Shown: in pieces, positions 8,554 through 16,530 of the stretch
How positions within the stretch are numbered: position 1 is the first letter of the stretch
Layout of the letters: every line of letters starts with the position of its first letter
Source of the DNA: a virus
Reading direction: 5' to 3' (one strand)
Virus record (IMG/VR): IMGVR_UViG_3300045747_000270
Location: 1-44,703 of that record
Length of the DNA: 44,703 nucleotides
Translations under genes and position numbers: made by a program
Notes under the pieces: model-generated
Database searches by the model: none
Seen by the model: only the letters and a program-made list of their open reading frames with translations
What the model was told of the DNA's origin: nothing

Positions 8554-9146
8554 TGGATTTTGATTGGAAGAAAACGCTACCCTTTATTGGTGCTCTTGCC
8601 ACTGGTGGGGTTCCGGCATTAGTAGCTGCGGCGGCAGGTGCACTGGGCGACGCACTCGGTACGCCTGTTGATCCAACGCAGTCAGGTATCGACACGGCCA
8701 TGAAGAATGCCACGCCTGAGCAAATGGCTGCACTCAAACAGATTGACGCCGACCTCAAGACAAAGATGCGGGCGTTTGACGTGCAGGAAAAACAGATTGA
8801 TGCCGCTACCGAGCAAGCCTACATTACTGACGTTGACTCTGCCCGGCACGCCCACGCGCAGAACATGGGAGTGCTACGGCTTGGGTATTTCATCAATGCT
8901 GCGTCATATGTCTGCATATTCGCGGTACTGTATGGCTGCTTCACAGTGCTGTCTAACGCTGGGAAGATCACTATTGACCCGGGCATTGCGGCGATGATCG
9001 GTGGAGTGCTTGGTGCTGTAGTGCAGTGGCTGATCTCCAACTCGTCCCAAGCTAATGGCTTTTTCTTTGGATCTAGCCCTGGCTCACGCGACCTGTCTGC
9101 AAAACTAGGTAATGCAGTGGGTACCGCTATCTCTTCTAACAAGTGA
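8550..9146 (+). CDS. Holin of the three-membrane-segment family
   Basis: 198 residues; ATGATG start with ribosome site GAGGTG. It has an Ala/Gly-rich hydrophobic N-terminal segment (about 10-36), a charged helical stretch (50-100), and two clear membrane segments at about 108-133 and 141-164. This matches the holin family described as 3TM in tailed phages of proteobacteria. It would make the membrane lesion that lets the endolysin at 7695 reach peptidoglycan. It ends the rightward late region apart from one tiny gene. Confidence 0.65.
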   Translation: MMDFDWKKTLPFIGALATGGVPALVAAAAGALGDALGTPVDPTQSGIDTAMKNATPEQMAALKQIDADLKTKMRAFDVQEKQIDAATEQAYITDVDSARHAHAQNMGVLRLGYFINAASYVCIFAVLYGCFTVLSNAGKITIDPGIAAMIGGVLGAVVQWLISNSSQANGFFFGSSPGSRDLSAKLGNAVGTAISSNK

Positions 9147-9152
9147 GGCTAT

Positions 9153-9197
9153 ATGGCTTGCAAAAAGAAATCTGGTAAGAAACCACCTAAAAAGTAG
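9153..9197 (+). CDS. Lysine-rich micropeptide
   Basis: A 14-codon frame (MACKKKSGKKPPKK) just after the holin, with GTGAGG upstream as ribosome site. Tiny Lys-rich frames directly after lysis genes recur in tailed phages, but function is unknown. It could be chance; the composition and spacing are the only support. Confidence 0.35.
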   Translation: MACKKKSGKKPPKK

Positions 9198-9212
9198 TCT
9201 CAACTGTTAAAA

Positions 9213-9318
9213 GTAGCGCTCTGGATTGCGCTCTGATCAGTTAGTAAAGTAGCTACCAATAGCAATACCAAGGCTAGCATTTTATAAACTGATCCAGAGC
9301 GCAAGGTCAGAGCGCTAT
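9213..9318 (+). repeat. Dispersed GCGCTCTG element, copy R1
   Basis: Left arm has GCGCTCTG at 9216 and 9228 running into ATCAGTT; right arm has AACTGATCCAGAGCGCA and a second CAGAGCGC at 9308. The arms can pair over about 25 bp with internal mismatches, leaving a loop of about 50 bases. The central part has TACCAATAGCAATACCAAGG. Very similar to R3 and R7. It fills the gap between the converging late and early regions and touches the stop of the exonuclease gene. Confidence 0.75.
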
Positions 9319-9842
9319 TTGAGGTTCAGAGCGTAAACTCTGTTAATCTCCTTCAAGACTCCCATCTGATACATAGCATCGTCTAAAGCGTTGTGATGGG
9401 TGCCAATACGGGGCACTGAAACCTTAAACAGGTTCTTCATTGTCCTGAAACAGCTGTTCTTGTAGTACCTCCATGGCAAGGGTTCTTTTATAGCCTTGTA
9501 GGCGTTGGCCATCAAGACATTATCAAAGTCTGCGCCATTGCCCCAAATACCTACTGGGTCGTGTTCTTTGATCCAAGCTGCAAACAAGTGCAGTGATGTC
9601 TTCAAGTCATGTCCCTTGGTCTTAAATATCTCACGAGCCTGTTCACTCTGCTGCAACCACCACACGACTGTTTCCGGTGTCATAGCCAAACCTGCATCGA
9701 CGCAACTACGAGCATCGACCGTTGTGTACCAGGTCTCATGGAAATCTGGTTTCTCAAAGTCAAAAACCACCGCGCCGATCGCCACGATGACCGCATTAGC
9801 ATCTGTGCCAAGGGTCTCTAAATCCATCATCACGTGTTTCAT
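9315..9842 (-). CDS. DEDDh 3'-5' exonuclease
   Basis: 175 residues. The DEDDh residues are visible: Asp7 and Glu9 in MMDLETLGT, Asp105/Asp107 in GNGADFDN, and His150 to Asp155 in HHNALDDA. Length and motifs match the Rv2179c-like 3'-5' exoribonuclease group common in phages. It could degrade RNA or single-stranded DNA ends. It is the last gene of the leftward operon, coupled (ATGA) to the ligase gene before it. Confidence 0.8.
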   Translation of the reverse strand: MKHVMMDLETLGTDANAVIVAIGAVVFDFEKPDFHETWYTTVDARSCVDAGLAMTPETVVWWLQQSEQAREIFKTKGHDLKTSLHLFAAWIKEHDPVGIWGNGADFDNVLMANAYKAIKEPLPWRYYKNSCFRTMKNLFKVSVPRIGTHHNALDDAMYQMGVLKEINRVYALNLK

Positions 9843-10912
9843 AAGTCCTCATCTCTCCAGCACTTAGCGCTGGCATGAAAGGGCAAGCCCTCGATTGTTA
9901 ATTCACTGTATTCCACAGTTAGCATGCGACCAATGTATTCCACTTTGTTCACCAGAGCGTCCCGTTTTTCTGCGTGGCTACCTGGAGCCGACGTGCGAAA
10001 TATCTTGCCATTTTCTGCAAGGCATACGCAAATCCCCCAACCGTCTGCGCTAGGTTCCACATCGATGCACTTGAATTCAGCATCGTGAAAGTGTTTGACC
10101 TTCAACAACCCTGAACTGCGTTTACCGACCTCATATCCTCTGTTGTCTAGCCTCAACATGAGACCTTCGAACCCTGCACTTCGCACTTTGTTCATTTGGT
10201 CGTACATCAAAGGTGAACTGACATAGGGGTTATATGGAAGCACTAGTGTCTTGCCAAATACTTGAGTCTCGACGTCTTTAAGGATACCTGACAGTTCCTT
10301 ATGTCTATCAACGTAGTCGTCCATAGCTATGATGTCATAACACACAAAGCTTAACTTCGCTGTGTTAGGTTGCTTAGCCTTAATCCATGAAGCCAAGGTT
10401 TGTAATGGCACACCGTGACAGTAGAGTTCCCCATCAAGTGTATCGCCCTCAGGCAATCTATGTTTCAAGGCATCTAAAACGTGAGTGATGCTGGTTATGG
10501 GCTTACCTTGGCGGGAGTACGCAATGATCTCACCATCTTGTCTGGTGATGAGACATCTGTGGCCGTTGAGCTTCTTCTGTAGCACGGCTCCTTTGTAGTT
10601 CACCTGCTTAACCTTGTCGATGGACTGGGCCAACATAGGTCTTGCCAAACCCATCTGGTTAGAGCCACTGACTTCGGCTTCAGCAACAGTGTCTTTATAA
10701 CCTTTATCCCTCATCCTGGAGATGCGAGAGTTGATTCTGGAGTTGATCTGCTGTGCAAGAGAGCGACCGGCTAACCCAGCAGGTACTAACTCTTTGTGGA
10801 AAACTTCAGAGCCACCAATCGTCGTTGCATGAGCAATGAGAATAATCGACCCTTCGTTCCATATCCTCCAGGTACCCACGCTGTTAGCATGCATACGATA
10901 AAGGTATTTCAT
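9839..10912 (-). CDS. ATP-dependent DNA ligase
   Basis: 357 residues. An N-terminal WGR-like region (about 10-72) precedes the nucleotidyltransferase core. Motif I is KKLNGHR with candidate adenylated Lys114, where the usual KxDGxR has Asn for Asp. Motif III is DGELY (160-164), motif IV EGLMLR (249-254) and motif V LLKVK (269-273). An OB-like tail (about 275-357) follows. It seals nicks during phage replication and repair. It is coupled to the DUF6378-like gene upstream. Confidence 0.85.
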   Translation of the reverse strand: MKYLYRMHANSVGTWRIWNEGSIILIAHATTIGGSEVFHKELVPAGLAGRSLAQQINSRINSRISRMRDKGYKDTVAEAEVSGSNQMGLARPMLAQSIDKVKQVNYKGAVLQKKLNGHRCLITRQDGEIIAYSRQGKPITSITHVLDALKHRLPEGDTLDGELYCHGVPLQTLASWIKAKQPNTAKLSFVCYDIIAMDDYVDRHKELSGILKDVETQVFGKTLVLPYNPYVSSPLMYDQMNKVRSAGFEGLMLRLDNRGYEVGKRSSGLLKVKHFHDAEFKCIDVEPSADGWGICVCLAENGKIFRTSAPGSHAEKRDALVNKVEYIGRMLTVEYSELTIEGLPFHASAKCWRDEDL

Positions 10913-11196
10913 TGCACCCGCTCCATAAGAGCGATGTACCCTGCCGTATCTACCATCGAGTCATGGTGCGTCGGGTTATGTAACAACCTAGCCTGCTTAA
11001 CAGAGACCATCATCTGGCACACATCGTCGGTAGTGATCTCGCCGTTGAAGTTGTATTTGTGCTTAAGATGCACTGTCCAGTAATCAGCGATAGCTCGCAG
11101 ATTGCGACCAGGGTCACCATATGTTTCTTCACGATCACCGTAAATAACAGACTCAGCCTCTTGCAAGAGGTTATCGAACGCCTTTTTGATAGCCAT
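10909..11196 (-). CDS. DUF6378-like phage protein
   Basis: 95 residues. The pattern EAESVIYGDREETYGDPGRNL...VCQMMVSVKQARLLHNPTHHDSMVDTAGY is a familiar small phage family (DUF6378-type) often found near nucleotide-metabolism and replication genes. Biochemical role unknown. Ribosome site AAGGAATTTAT precedes the ATG; R2 lies in its leader. Confidence 0.65.
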   Translation of the reverse strand: MAIKKAFDNLLQEAESVIYGDREETYGDPGRNLRAIADYWTVHLKHKYNFNGEITTDDVCQMMVSVKQARLLHNPTHHDSMVDTAGYIALMERVQ

Positions 11197-11220
11197 ATAA
11201 ATTCCTTCTGTGATGAATAA

Positions 11221-11303
11221 TGCTCTGATCAGTCTTATTTTTAAGTACGTATGCTAATACGTTTTTAACTTTCAGAGCGTTTCAGAGCGCGATGGGAGCG
11301 CTG
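11221..11303 (+). repeat. Dispersed GCGCTCTG element, copy R2
   Basis: Left arm GCTCTGATCAG at 11222, right arm CAGAGCG at 11273 and CAGAGCGC at 11283, with a further AGCGCT at 11297. Centre reads AAGTACGTATGCTAATACG, diverged from R1 but alignable. It is shorter than R1 because the outer left arm is missing. It occupies the gap between the dCMP deaminase stop and the start of the gene at 11196 and is the only copy whose orientation opposes the local genes. Confidence 0.65.
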
Positions 11304-11306
11304 GAA

Positions 11307-11765
11307 CTACACATTTCTAATTAACAATAGGCCTAAGTTAGAAAACTTAAACCATTCCCTACCTGCACGGGTCCAGAGCTCTTTTGCCTCTGGGTGCGGA
11401 TATTCTTCAATAAACACTATGCGTTGGCACGACGTGTTTAGCAATAACTTCGTGCAGGTTATGCACGACGATGCGGTGCAGTATGCCGTATGGATACTCC
11501 ACACATCACGGCACTGGAGCAAAGCGTTTTGTTCTGCGTGAATTGCTTCACAGAGATTAAGCCCCTCGCCCGATGGCAGACCAACCCCTGCACAAGGATG
11601 TTCCTGGCAGTTAGGTTGCCCAGAGGCTGGACCATTGTATCCTGTGGCCAAGACATGATTACGCTGATTGGTCAGTATGCAGCCAACCTTACGACGACTA
11701 CAAGAGGCCCGGCTAGATGCCAAGACAGCCATAGACATGAAGTAAGTATCGATGTCTGGTCTCAT
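11307..11765 (-). CDS. Deoxycytidylate deaminase
   Basis: 152 residues from ATG at 11765, which overlaps the preceding stop by ATGA; a GTG at 11777 is an alternative start. The zinc site is HAE (76-78, catalytic Glu78) with CITC (Cys101, Cys104). The usual Pro before the first Cys is replaced by Ser. Additional cysteines lie at 53, 58 and 72, and the insert NCQEHPCAGVGLPSG is typical of phage and ComE-type dCMP deaminases. It converts dCMP to dUMP for dTTP synthesis and drains dCMP in the same operon as a dCMP hydroxymethylase-type enzyme. Confidence 0.85.
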   Translation of the reverse strand: MRPDIDTYFMSMAVLASSRASCSRRKVGCILTNQRNHVLATGYNGPASGQPNCQEHPCAGVGLPSGEGLNLCEAIHAEQNALLQCRDVWSIHTAYCTASSCITCTKLLLNTSCQRIVFIEEYPHPEAKELWTRAGREWFKFSNLGLLLIRNV

Positions 11766-12577
11766 GATACAAGCCACTTTCCAAGTTCACCAGTGTTGGA
11801 CATGTCTTTTCCACGACTAGCTATGATTTTCAATGCCTCAATCGAGGTGCAAAACGGCATCTCAACTTCTTCGTACCCATCAGGTCCTGCACGTAAAATA
11901 TCCGCCACCATCTCGAAGTGACGCTCATATATGTGACTAGACATCGCGGTGATAGTCATATTTCCGCAAGCCAAGTAATGGTGTTCGGCTTGCAGGACCC
12001 CAAAAACTAGACGATACAGGAAGGCGAACGTAGGGATGTCGGTACCTAAACCAAAGATCTGGTCGCTAGACCGCATGTGAATAGACATATTCAGTTCGCC
12101 ATTGCGGATACGAAAACCGACACTCTCCGTACACACAGTATCCACCGTTTCCGGCTTCATGTGCTCTTTGCTGAGCATAGGAATCACTGCCCTGCGACTA
12201 TCTTTGTCCCGTAACAATTCCATGACCACAGACCAGAACCCTTGTTGTTCACCGAACCAGAATTGGCCGTAGTTGCTATTGAAGGTCCCATCAGGATTCT
12301 GCACTGACTCCCACATCTTCGCATGTTGCTTAATGCTTTGGTCATATTTGTTGGCCGTCAACTTCCACAGCATTTCCTTCTTGAAATACTCGAAGTTATA
12401 TTTACGATCTATGAAGGCCATAAATGGAAACAGAGGACTGACAGTTAACTGCAAGTCCTCTACTTCTGCGATGGTAAACCCTCTGGGTTTTACCAGGTGA
12501 CCGTGAGACATTGTCTTGTCAAACATCTCCAGGAAAGCCACTCTGTTCTGGTTAGCTAAGAGATCCATTTCTTCCAT
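11762..12577 (-). CDS. dCMP hydroxymethylase-type enzyme (thymidylate synthase fold)
   Basis: 271 residues; an ATG at codon 4 has better spacing from AGGAG. The thymidylate synthase fold is recognised by catalytic Cys149 (TVCTESVGFRI) and HMRSSDQIFGLGTDIPTFAF at 167-186. Aligned with the E. coli thymidylate synthase segment [20 protein letters not shown], the Asn that selects dUMP (Asn177) is Asp180 here. That Asn to Asp change is the known hallmark of dCMP hydroxymethylases such as T4 gp42, which add CH2OH from methylene-tetrahydrofolate to C5 of dCMP. The following kinase, NTP pyrophosphatase and carbamoyltransferase fit a modified-cytosine pathway. A dUMP-using variant is less likely. Confidence 0.8.
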   Translation of the reverse strand: MEEMDLLANQNRVAFLEMFDKTMSHGHLVKPRGFTIAEVEDLQLTVSPLFPFMAFIDRKYNFEYFKKEMLWKLTANKYDQSIKQHAKMWESVQNPDGTFNSNYGQFWFGEQQGFWSVVMELLRDKDSRRAVIPMLSKEHMKPETVDTVCTESVGFRIRNGELNMSIHMRSSDQIFGLGTDIPTFAFLYRLVFGVLQAEHHYLACGNMTITAMSSHIYERHFEMVADILRAGPDGYEEVEMPFCTSIEALKIIASRGKDMSNTGELGKWLVS

Positions 12578-13068
12578 GCTCCTAAGTTGAACGCCATATC
12601 CATAGCCCGCTCGATTACAGACTCGTCTGGCGTAATGTAATTATACACCAAGTGAGGTGTACTTTTAAACAATTGATCGTAGGACTCGATGTAATTGTGA
12701 CCATTCAATTTGATGTTGGCCAAGGCTTCAGCCGTATCGTATGGCTTAACCTCATGACTATCGAGTTTCAATATGACATTTCGTGGTGGGCGACAGTAGA
12801 TGATCACACAGCATTTTGTGAAAACCATCCTGTCTAAGTACGACATGTAGGCATGGTCAAATAAACGACCCTTGTAAACCTGTGAGGAAATACATGTGAC
12901 CCTGTCCATGACGATAGGATTACGGCACTCACGTAGTTGGTTGTCCAGGCAATTTTGCTCCTCGCCCCACGTTTTGGGGCGAGGTCCTGGGTGCACTATC
13001 TCTAGTCCAAACTTCTTCGCCAACGTGGATTTTCCGGAATTATCCATGCCTTCCAGGATGATAGCCAT
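12556..13068 (-). CDS. Deoxynucleoside monophosphate kinase
   Basis: 170 residues. The P-loop is GMDNSGKST (7-15) and a second conserved region is PIVMDRVTCISSQVYKG (52-68, DR motif), as in thymidylate kinase-like enzymes. The lid region is short. In this operon it probably phosphorylates hydroxymethyl-dCMP, possibly with dTMP, towards the triphosphate. It overlaps the hydroxymethylase start by 22 bases and begins at the stop of the next gene upstream (TAATG), so the three are translated together. Confidence 0.75.
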   Translation of the reverse strand: MAIILEGMDNSGKSTLAKKFGLEIVHPGPRPKTWGEEQNCLDNQLRECRNPIVMDRVTCISSQVYKGRLFDHAYMSYLDRMVFTKCCVIIYCRPPRNVILKLDSHEVKPYDTAEALANIKLNGHNYIESYDQLFKSTPHLVYNYITPDESVIERAMDMAFNLGAWKKWIS

Positions 13069-13460
13069 TATGACTCCAGGATTTCACCAATGCGGTGTTC
13101 AGGAGGAACCCAGCCTTCAGGCTTGATAGCGTCAGCGGCGGAGCCGTCACCACGACTAGCTTTAACACCAAGCTTTTTCTCCATATTGGCTTCATGGACC
13201 GCGGTGCAGCAACGGTTGATCTGGTCAGCTGTCATGCCCAGTTTGTACAGAGCGCCCATGGCGAAGTACTGCAGGTCAATCAAGGCATCGATCTGCCCAA
13301 TGTAGTCAGCAGCTTGTGAAGCTTCAATGAATTCATCGACCTCTTCTCTGAGACACTTGACAGTGATCTCAAATTCGGGGAAAGACAGAGGGCATTGAAT
13401 CCTTGGATGGATTTTGAGGACTTGTTGATTGAAGTCAATAACCTGGTGAGCGAAAGTCAT
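13068..13460 (-). CDS. MazG-like all-alpha NTP pyrophosphatase
   Basis: 130 residues. The helical core has REEVDEFIEAS (about 39-49; the EExxE metal motif) and IDALIDLQYFAMGALYKLG, matching the all-alpha NTP pyrophosphatase superfamily (MazG, dimeric dUTPase and dCTPase). The C-terminal tail contains GWVPPEH as in phage PRA-PH-like proteins. In a hydroxymethyl-dC phage it could hydrolyse dCTP to dCMP, feeding the hydroxymethylase and keeping plain C out of DNA. That substrate is inference. Confidence 0.7.
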   Translation of the reverse strand: MTFAHQVIDFNQQVLKIHPRIQCPLSFPEFEITVKCLREEVDEFIEASQAADYIGQIDALIDLQYFAMGALYKLGMTADQINRCCTAVHEANMEKKLGVKASRGDGSAADAIKPEGWVPPEHRIGEILES

Positions 13461-13461
13461 T

Positions 13462-15084
13462 TTAGTTCCTTATGATGAAAGTACGAAAGTCTCTGCCTGG
13501 AGCCACAGCCCTCTGCTTAGTGTGAGTACCCTTGATTTGAGATTCACCCAAAACAATAGGCACGCCGTGGAAGTTGTAACTCGTATTGATCAGTGGACCG
13601 AACGCGTTCACAAGAGCTAATAAATGTGGATCGTCCGTGATTTGCGGTCTGCATGTATGCACTCGCAAATCTGGATAATAATGTGCACCGCCAAACAGGT
13701 CACTTTCTTTGCCTGGTCTGAAATCGCGGGTACAGATCATATATCCCAATGACTTATGGATCTTGCTTACATCGATAAACAAATCTACGGCCTGCTCTGC
13801 ACTCATGACGAGTGCGAAGGGCATCTCATTAGTGCGGTCATTAATCTCATTGATGGTCTCACCAATAGATGAGTAAGGCAAAGCCAATGTGGTGGTATTA
13901 CATAAAGCACGAGGGCCGAATTCCATCGCACCTCGCACGATATTAACAAAACCGATCTCACTCAGTTCGTCGACTATAGGACCCATGGCGGTATCCAGGT
14001 CTTCAAACGAAACCATCTGTATATCGTCACATGCGAAGTTCAAATCACGATGCCCCCAGAACAAGTGTTCAGGCCACTCAAGATCACCGAAGTATCGCTG
14101 ATAAACACCAAGCCCGCAACCTTGATCACCCGCTAACGGCATGATACAAGTCTTTTCAGGTGTGAGTTTTGCCAAGATACTGTTTAACTTCACATTGTAG
14201 AACAGGCCGCCCACTAACAACAGGTTCGTGGGCGCAAAGTTATGGAAAATAGTAACCATCACTTCCTCAACCACATGTTGTACAAAGTAAGAGATGATGC
14301 AGCGCTTGTCGTGAACTGATGCCCCGCTGGCGTCCATTTCAATGAGGACTCTCTGCAACAAGACATCTATACGGGCTTGCGTCTCTGTCAGTGCAGTGGC
14401 CATCAATAATGGGTCTGTCTCTTTATCGATCTTGCTGTGGAAGATATTGTCGACCCATACCTTTGCTGTATCAAGGACGATACTGTTCAGTTTAAGGACA
14501 TTATACCCCAGTTTATGCAGGTGCACCTCGTAGGCCAACATCTTGTATTCATGGTTGTGCATCTTCATGCCCAAGAATGCTGTGGCATATTGATATAATA
14601 GGCCTAATGATTTTTCAAATCCGAACCAGCGGTTAAGCAGTCTATAACTACCTCGATGAACTTCATAAACAGAGATGCACTCGCCTGACGAGCCGAACCC
14701 GTCGGCCACAATGGCGGTATATGTGTTGGCGAAATCGTCCCCCGCAAAAACCACGGCCGATTCGAGGTGACTGTCGTGATGACTGAATTCACGATCAAGT
14801 GAGAGTACTTCACAATGTGGCATCAGTTTGACCAGAAAATCAGGATCCCAGTACTTATTAGGCTTAGGAAGATCATGATCCAGAAACCAATGACCGACGC
14901 ACACGCTCGTGTCAGAAGGCAGAGGAAATCGTTTATTGATCTCATTGATAGCGTCAGTAGGGAAATGTGAATCGGACTTCACAGTAGAGAATCGCTCTTG
15001 TTCGTACCCACAAATGACTTGACCGTCAACGATGAGTACTGCAGAGCTATTGTGACCTAGAGTCAGGGCCAATGCTGTTGTCAT
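13462..15084 (-). CDS. NodU/CmcH-family O-carbamoyltransferase
   Basis: 540 residues, full length for the family. N-terminal domain: LTLGHNSSAVLIVDG (8-21) with YEQERFSTVKSDSHFP; middle: NLLLVGGLFYNVKLNS and MPLAGDQGCGLGVYQ; C-terminal YrdC-like domain: RGAMEFGPRALCNTT near 382-395 and INTSYNFHGVPIV near 497-509. These are the hallmarks of NodU, CmcH and TobZ enzymes, which transfer carbamoyl from carbamoyl phosphate through carbamoyl-AMP to a hydroxyl. A related phage enzyme has been reported to carbamoylate 5-hydroxymethylcytosine, and the neighbouring hydroxymethylase-type gene makes that the most likely role. A small-molecule substrate is the alternative. Confidence 0.85.
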   Translation of the reverse strand: MTTALALTLGHNSSAVLIVDGQVICGYEQERFSTVKSDSHFPTDAINEINKRFPLPSDTSVCVGHWFLDHDLPKPNKYWDPDFLVKLMPHCEVLSLDREFSHHDSHLESAVVFAGDDFANTYTAIVADGFGSSGECISVYEVHRGSYRLLNRWFGFEKSLGLLYQYATAFLGMKMHNHEYKMLAYEVHLHKLGYNVLKLNSIVLDTAKVWVDNIFHSKIDKETDPLLMATALTETQARIDVLLQRVLIEMDASGASVHDKRCIISYFVQHVVEEVMVTIFHNFAPTNLLLVGGLFYNVKLNSILAKLTPEKTCIMPLAGDQGCGLGVYQRYFGDLEWPEHLFWGHRDLNFACDDIQMVSFEDLDTAMGPIVDELSEIGFVNIVRGAMEFGPRALCNTTTLALPYSSIGETINEINDRTNEMPFALVMSAEQAVDLFIDVSKIHKSLGYMICTRDFRPGKESDLFGGAHYYPDLRVHTCRPQITDDPHLLALVNAFGPLINTSYNFHGVPIVLGESQIKGTHTKQRAVAPGRDFRTFIIRN

Positions 15085-15099
15085 TTTTATTCCAGTAAT

Positions 15100-15119
15100 G
15101 ATGGGGCCGAAGCCCCATC
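15100..15119 (-). other. UUCG-tetraloop hairpin between genes
   Basis: On the minus strand GATGGGGC-TTCG-GCCCCATC forms an 8-bp stem with a UUCG loop, seven bases after the upstream stop and about 16 before the carbamoyltransferase ATG. No U-run follows, so it is unlikely to be a terminator. It may protect the upstream mRNA from exonucleases or tune initiation of the carbamoyltransferase. Confidence 0.6.
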
Positions 15120-15126
15120 GTTTGTT

Positions 15127-15963
15127 TTACCATTTACCCAGTACGTCGTCCACACCCTTGTTAGAGGTGGATTTTGTGTCAGCAATCGTGGCGTCCACAG
15201 TCTGCGTTGCTTCTTTGACAGAAGGCAAAGCTTTTGGCTTTTCACGAGCATCTTCCAGCAAAGGAGCTGCGGATGCGCTGCCAATGTTCCAGTCACGAGC
15301 AATGTTGCGATCAAGAGCAGACTTGCCCGTTTTCTCATCCAAGAAGCCGAGCATCTCGAATTCCAACATTGGGAACTCAGAATCTTCCATTGTGATTTGA
15401 GTAATCACAGCAGAAATCGGGTACCCATTGGTTTTCAATTCACGGCCATACTCAGACACATTCTTCAGAGAAGTAACCGGGATGCCCATAGCAAACACAG
15501 TACCGTCGATGTCTTCAGGCAAGGCCAACCAAACACGTTTGCTGTCACGACAAGCTTTTGATTTCTTGCCAGAACGAGAAGTGGCGGAGCCGAACTGATT
15601 CTTAGGACATGTCTGACAACGCTGCGCTTGTGGGGTGGTCACCCAACCATCAGGCGCAATACCATCAGAACTGGCACACGTAGGCGGAGAACTGTCACCA
15701 CTGTTGTAAGTACCCTCGTAGAAGGTCTTGATAAACAAACCAGCGCCGGGCTCCACAGCCAAGATCACTGCATTCAGTTCATCGGACGGTTTACGAATCT
15801 CTTCACCCCCTTCCACCAAACGGAACTTGCGGCCACGCAAAGAGACACGTGGGATGGAGATGCTGCTTGAGGCAAGACTGTCTGCTTCAGCATTCGCACC
15901 TTGACTAGCCATGAAGGCCTTCAGATACTCTGGTATTGCTACCGCCGTAGTTTTATCTGTCAT
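15127..15963 (-). CDS. Zinc-ribbon protein, probable single-stranded DNA-binding protein
   Basis: 278 residues. The central part holds Cys residues at about 96, 115, 118 and 138 (PPTCASSDG, QRCQTCPKN, SKACRDS), a probable zinc site. It is framed by beta-rich segments starting with ISIPRVSLRGRKFRLVEGG near 34-52. The C-terminal 50 residues are low complexity and end in GVDDVLGKW, an acidic-hydrophobic tip like those of SSB proteins. It lies among replication genes, and proteins of this build are commonly annotated as phage SSB. Function rests on these features only. Confidence 0.55.
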   Translation of the reverse strand: MTDKTTAVAIPEYLKAFMASQGANAEADSLASSSISIPRVSLRGRKFRLVEGGEEIRKPSDELNAVILAVEPGAGLFIKTFYEGTYNSGDSSPPTCASSDGIAPDGWVTTPQAQRCQTCPKNQFGSATSRSGKKSKACRDSKRVWLALPEDIDGTVFAMGIPVTSLKNVSEYGRELKTNGYPISAVITQITMEDSEFPMLEFEMLGFLDEKTGKSALDRNIARDWNIGSASAAPLLEDAREKPKALPSVKEATQTVDATIADTKSTSNKGVDDVLGKW

Positions 15964-16019
15964 TTCAGATTTCCTTGTTATTAAACCAGGTCAGATTAAG
16001 GCTCTGACCAATGCCTATC

Positions 16020-16439
16020 TTACGATTTGGTAGGACGACGGACGTCCATCTCAACCTCAGCCACATAATCAAGGCCAGGAGGGATGATACCGGTACCGTC
16101 GTGAATTTCTTTGGTGGCCAGTTTAGCGACCCGCTTTTCTAGACACTGGAAGTTGCCTGTGTCCTTGATCCAACCAATGAATGAATCCCAACCACCTGTT
16201 GCAACACGGTAACTAGTCTTCACACTGCGGAATGCTGTGCCATACTGATTTGACTTGAAGCTGTCGACCCCCAATTCGTCGGCCTTATCACGCAGCCACA
16301 TGGAGATCTGTTCGAGTACAGTCTTGAGGGCTGTCTCTTCTTCTTTGAAAGCGTGTTGACGTGCACGCAAATCGTCACGAGTTTCAACGTAGGCTTTGAT
16401 GGCTTCGTCAATACTGGAGAAGTTGGGTTTTTCTAACAT
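16020..16439 (-). CDS. Gp157-like coiled-coil replication-region protein
   Basis: 139 residues. Residues 10-60 form a long charged helix, followed by a beta-rich C-terminal half (YGTAFRSVKTSYRV ... YVAEVEMDVRRP). This resembles the siphovirus Gp157-like and Gam-like small proteins that occur beside nucleases and helicases. It has its own class I promoter (16481-16530) and ribosome site AAGGAATCC. Function not established. Confidence 0.5.
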   Translation of the reverse strand: MLEKPNFSSIDEAIKAYVETRDDLRARQHAFKEEETALKTVLEQISMWLRDKADELGVDSFKSNQYGTAFRSVKTSYRVATGGWDSFIGWIKDTGNFQCLEKRVAKLATKEIHDGTGIIPPGLDYVAEVEMDVRRPTKS

Positions 16440-16480
16440 TTCGGATTCCTTATTTAGTAGTAGCGACTTGCTACTTGTTA

Positions 16481-16530
16481 ATTATACTGCAAAAAACAGT
16501 CGTTTTTCGCCCCTAATCACAGGACCGCGA
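16481..16530 (-). promoter_or_regulatory. Class I phage promoter, leftward
   Basis: TATAAT on the minus strand at 16486-16481; the box TCGCGGTCCTGTGATTAG has its C at 16529, 43 bases upstream. The box overlaps the stop region of the helicase gene. It would drive 16439 and the nucleotide genes beyond with a leader of about 35 bases. This copy departs from consensus at two box positions. Confidence 0.55.

Noticed and set aside
9213-9318. R elements as intrinsic terminators
   Set aside because: The arms are not followed by a U-run in either direction and the loops are about 50 bases; several copies sit inside operons.
11762-12577. Plain thymidylate synthase
   Set aside because: Asp replaces the dUMP-selecting Asn, and the neighbours fit cytosine modification.
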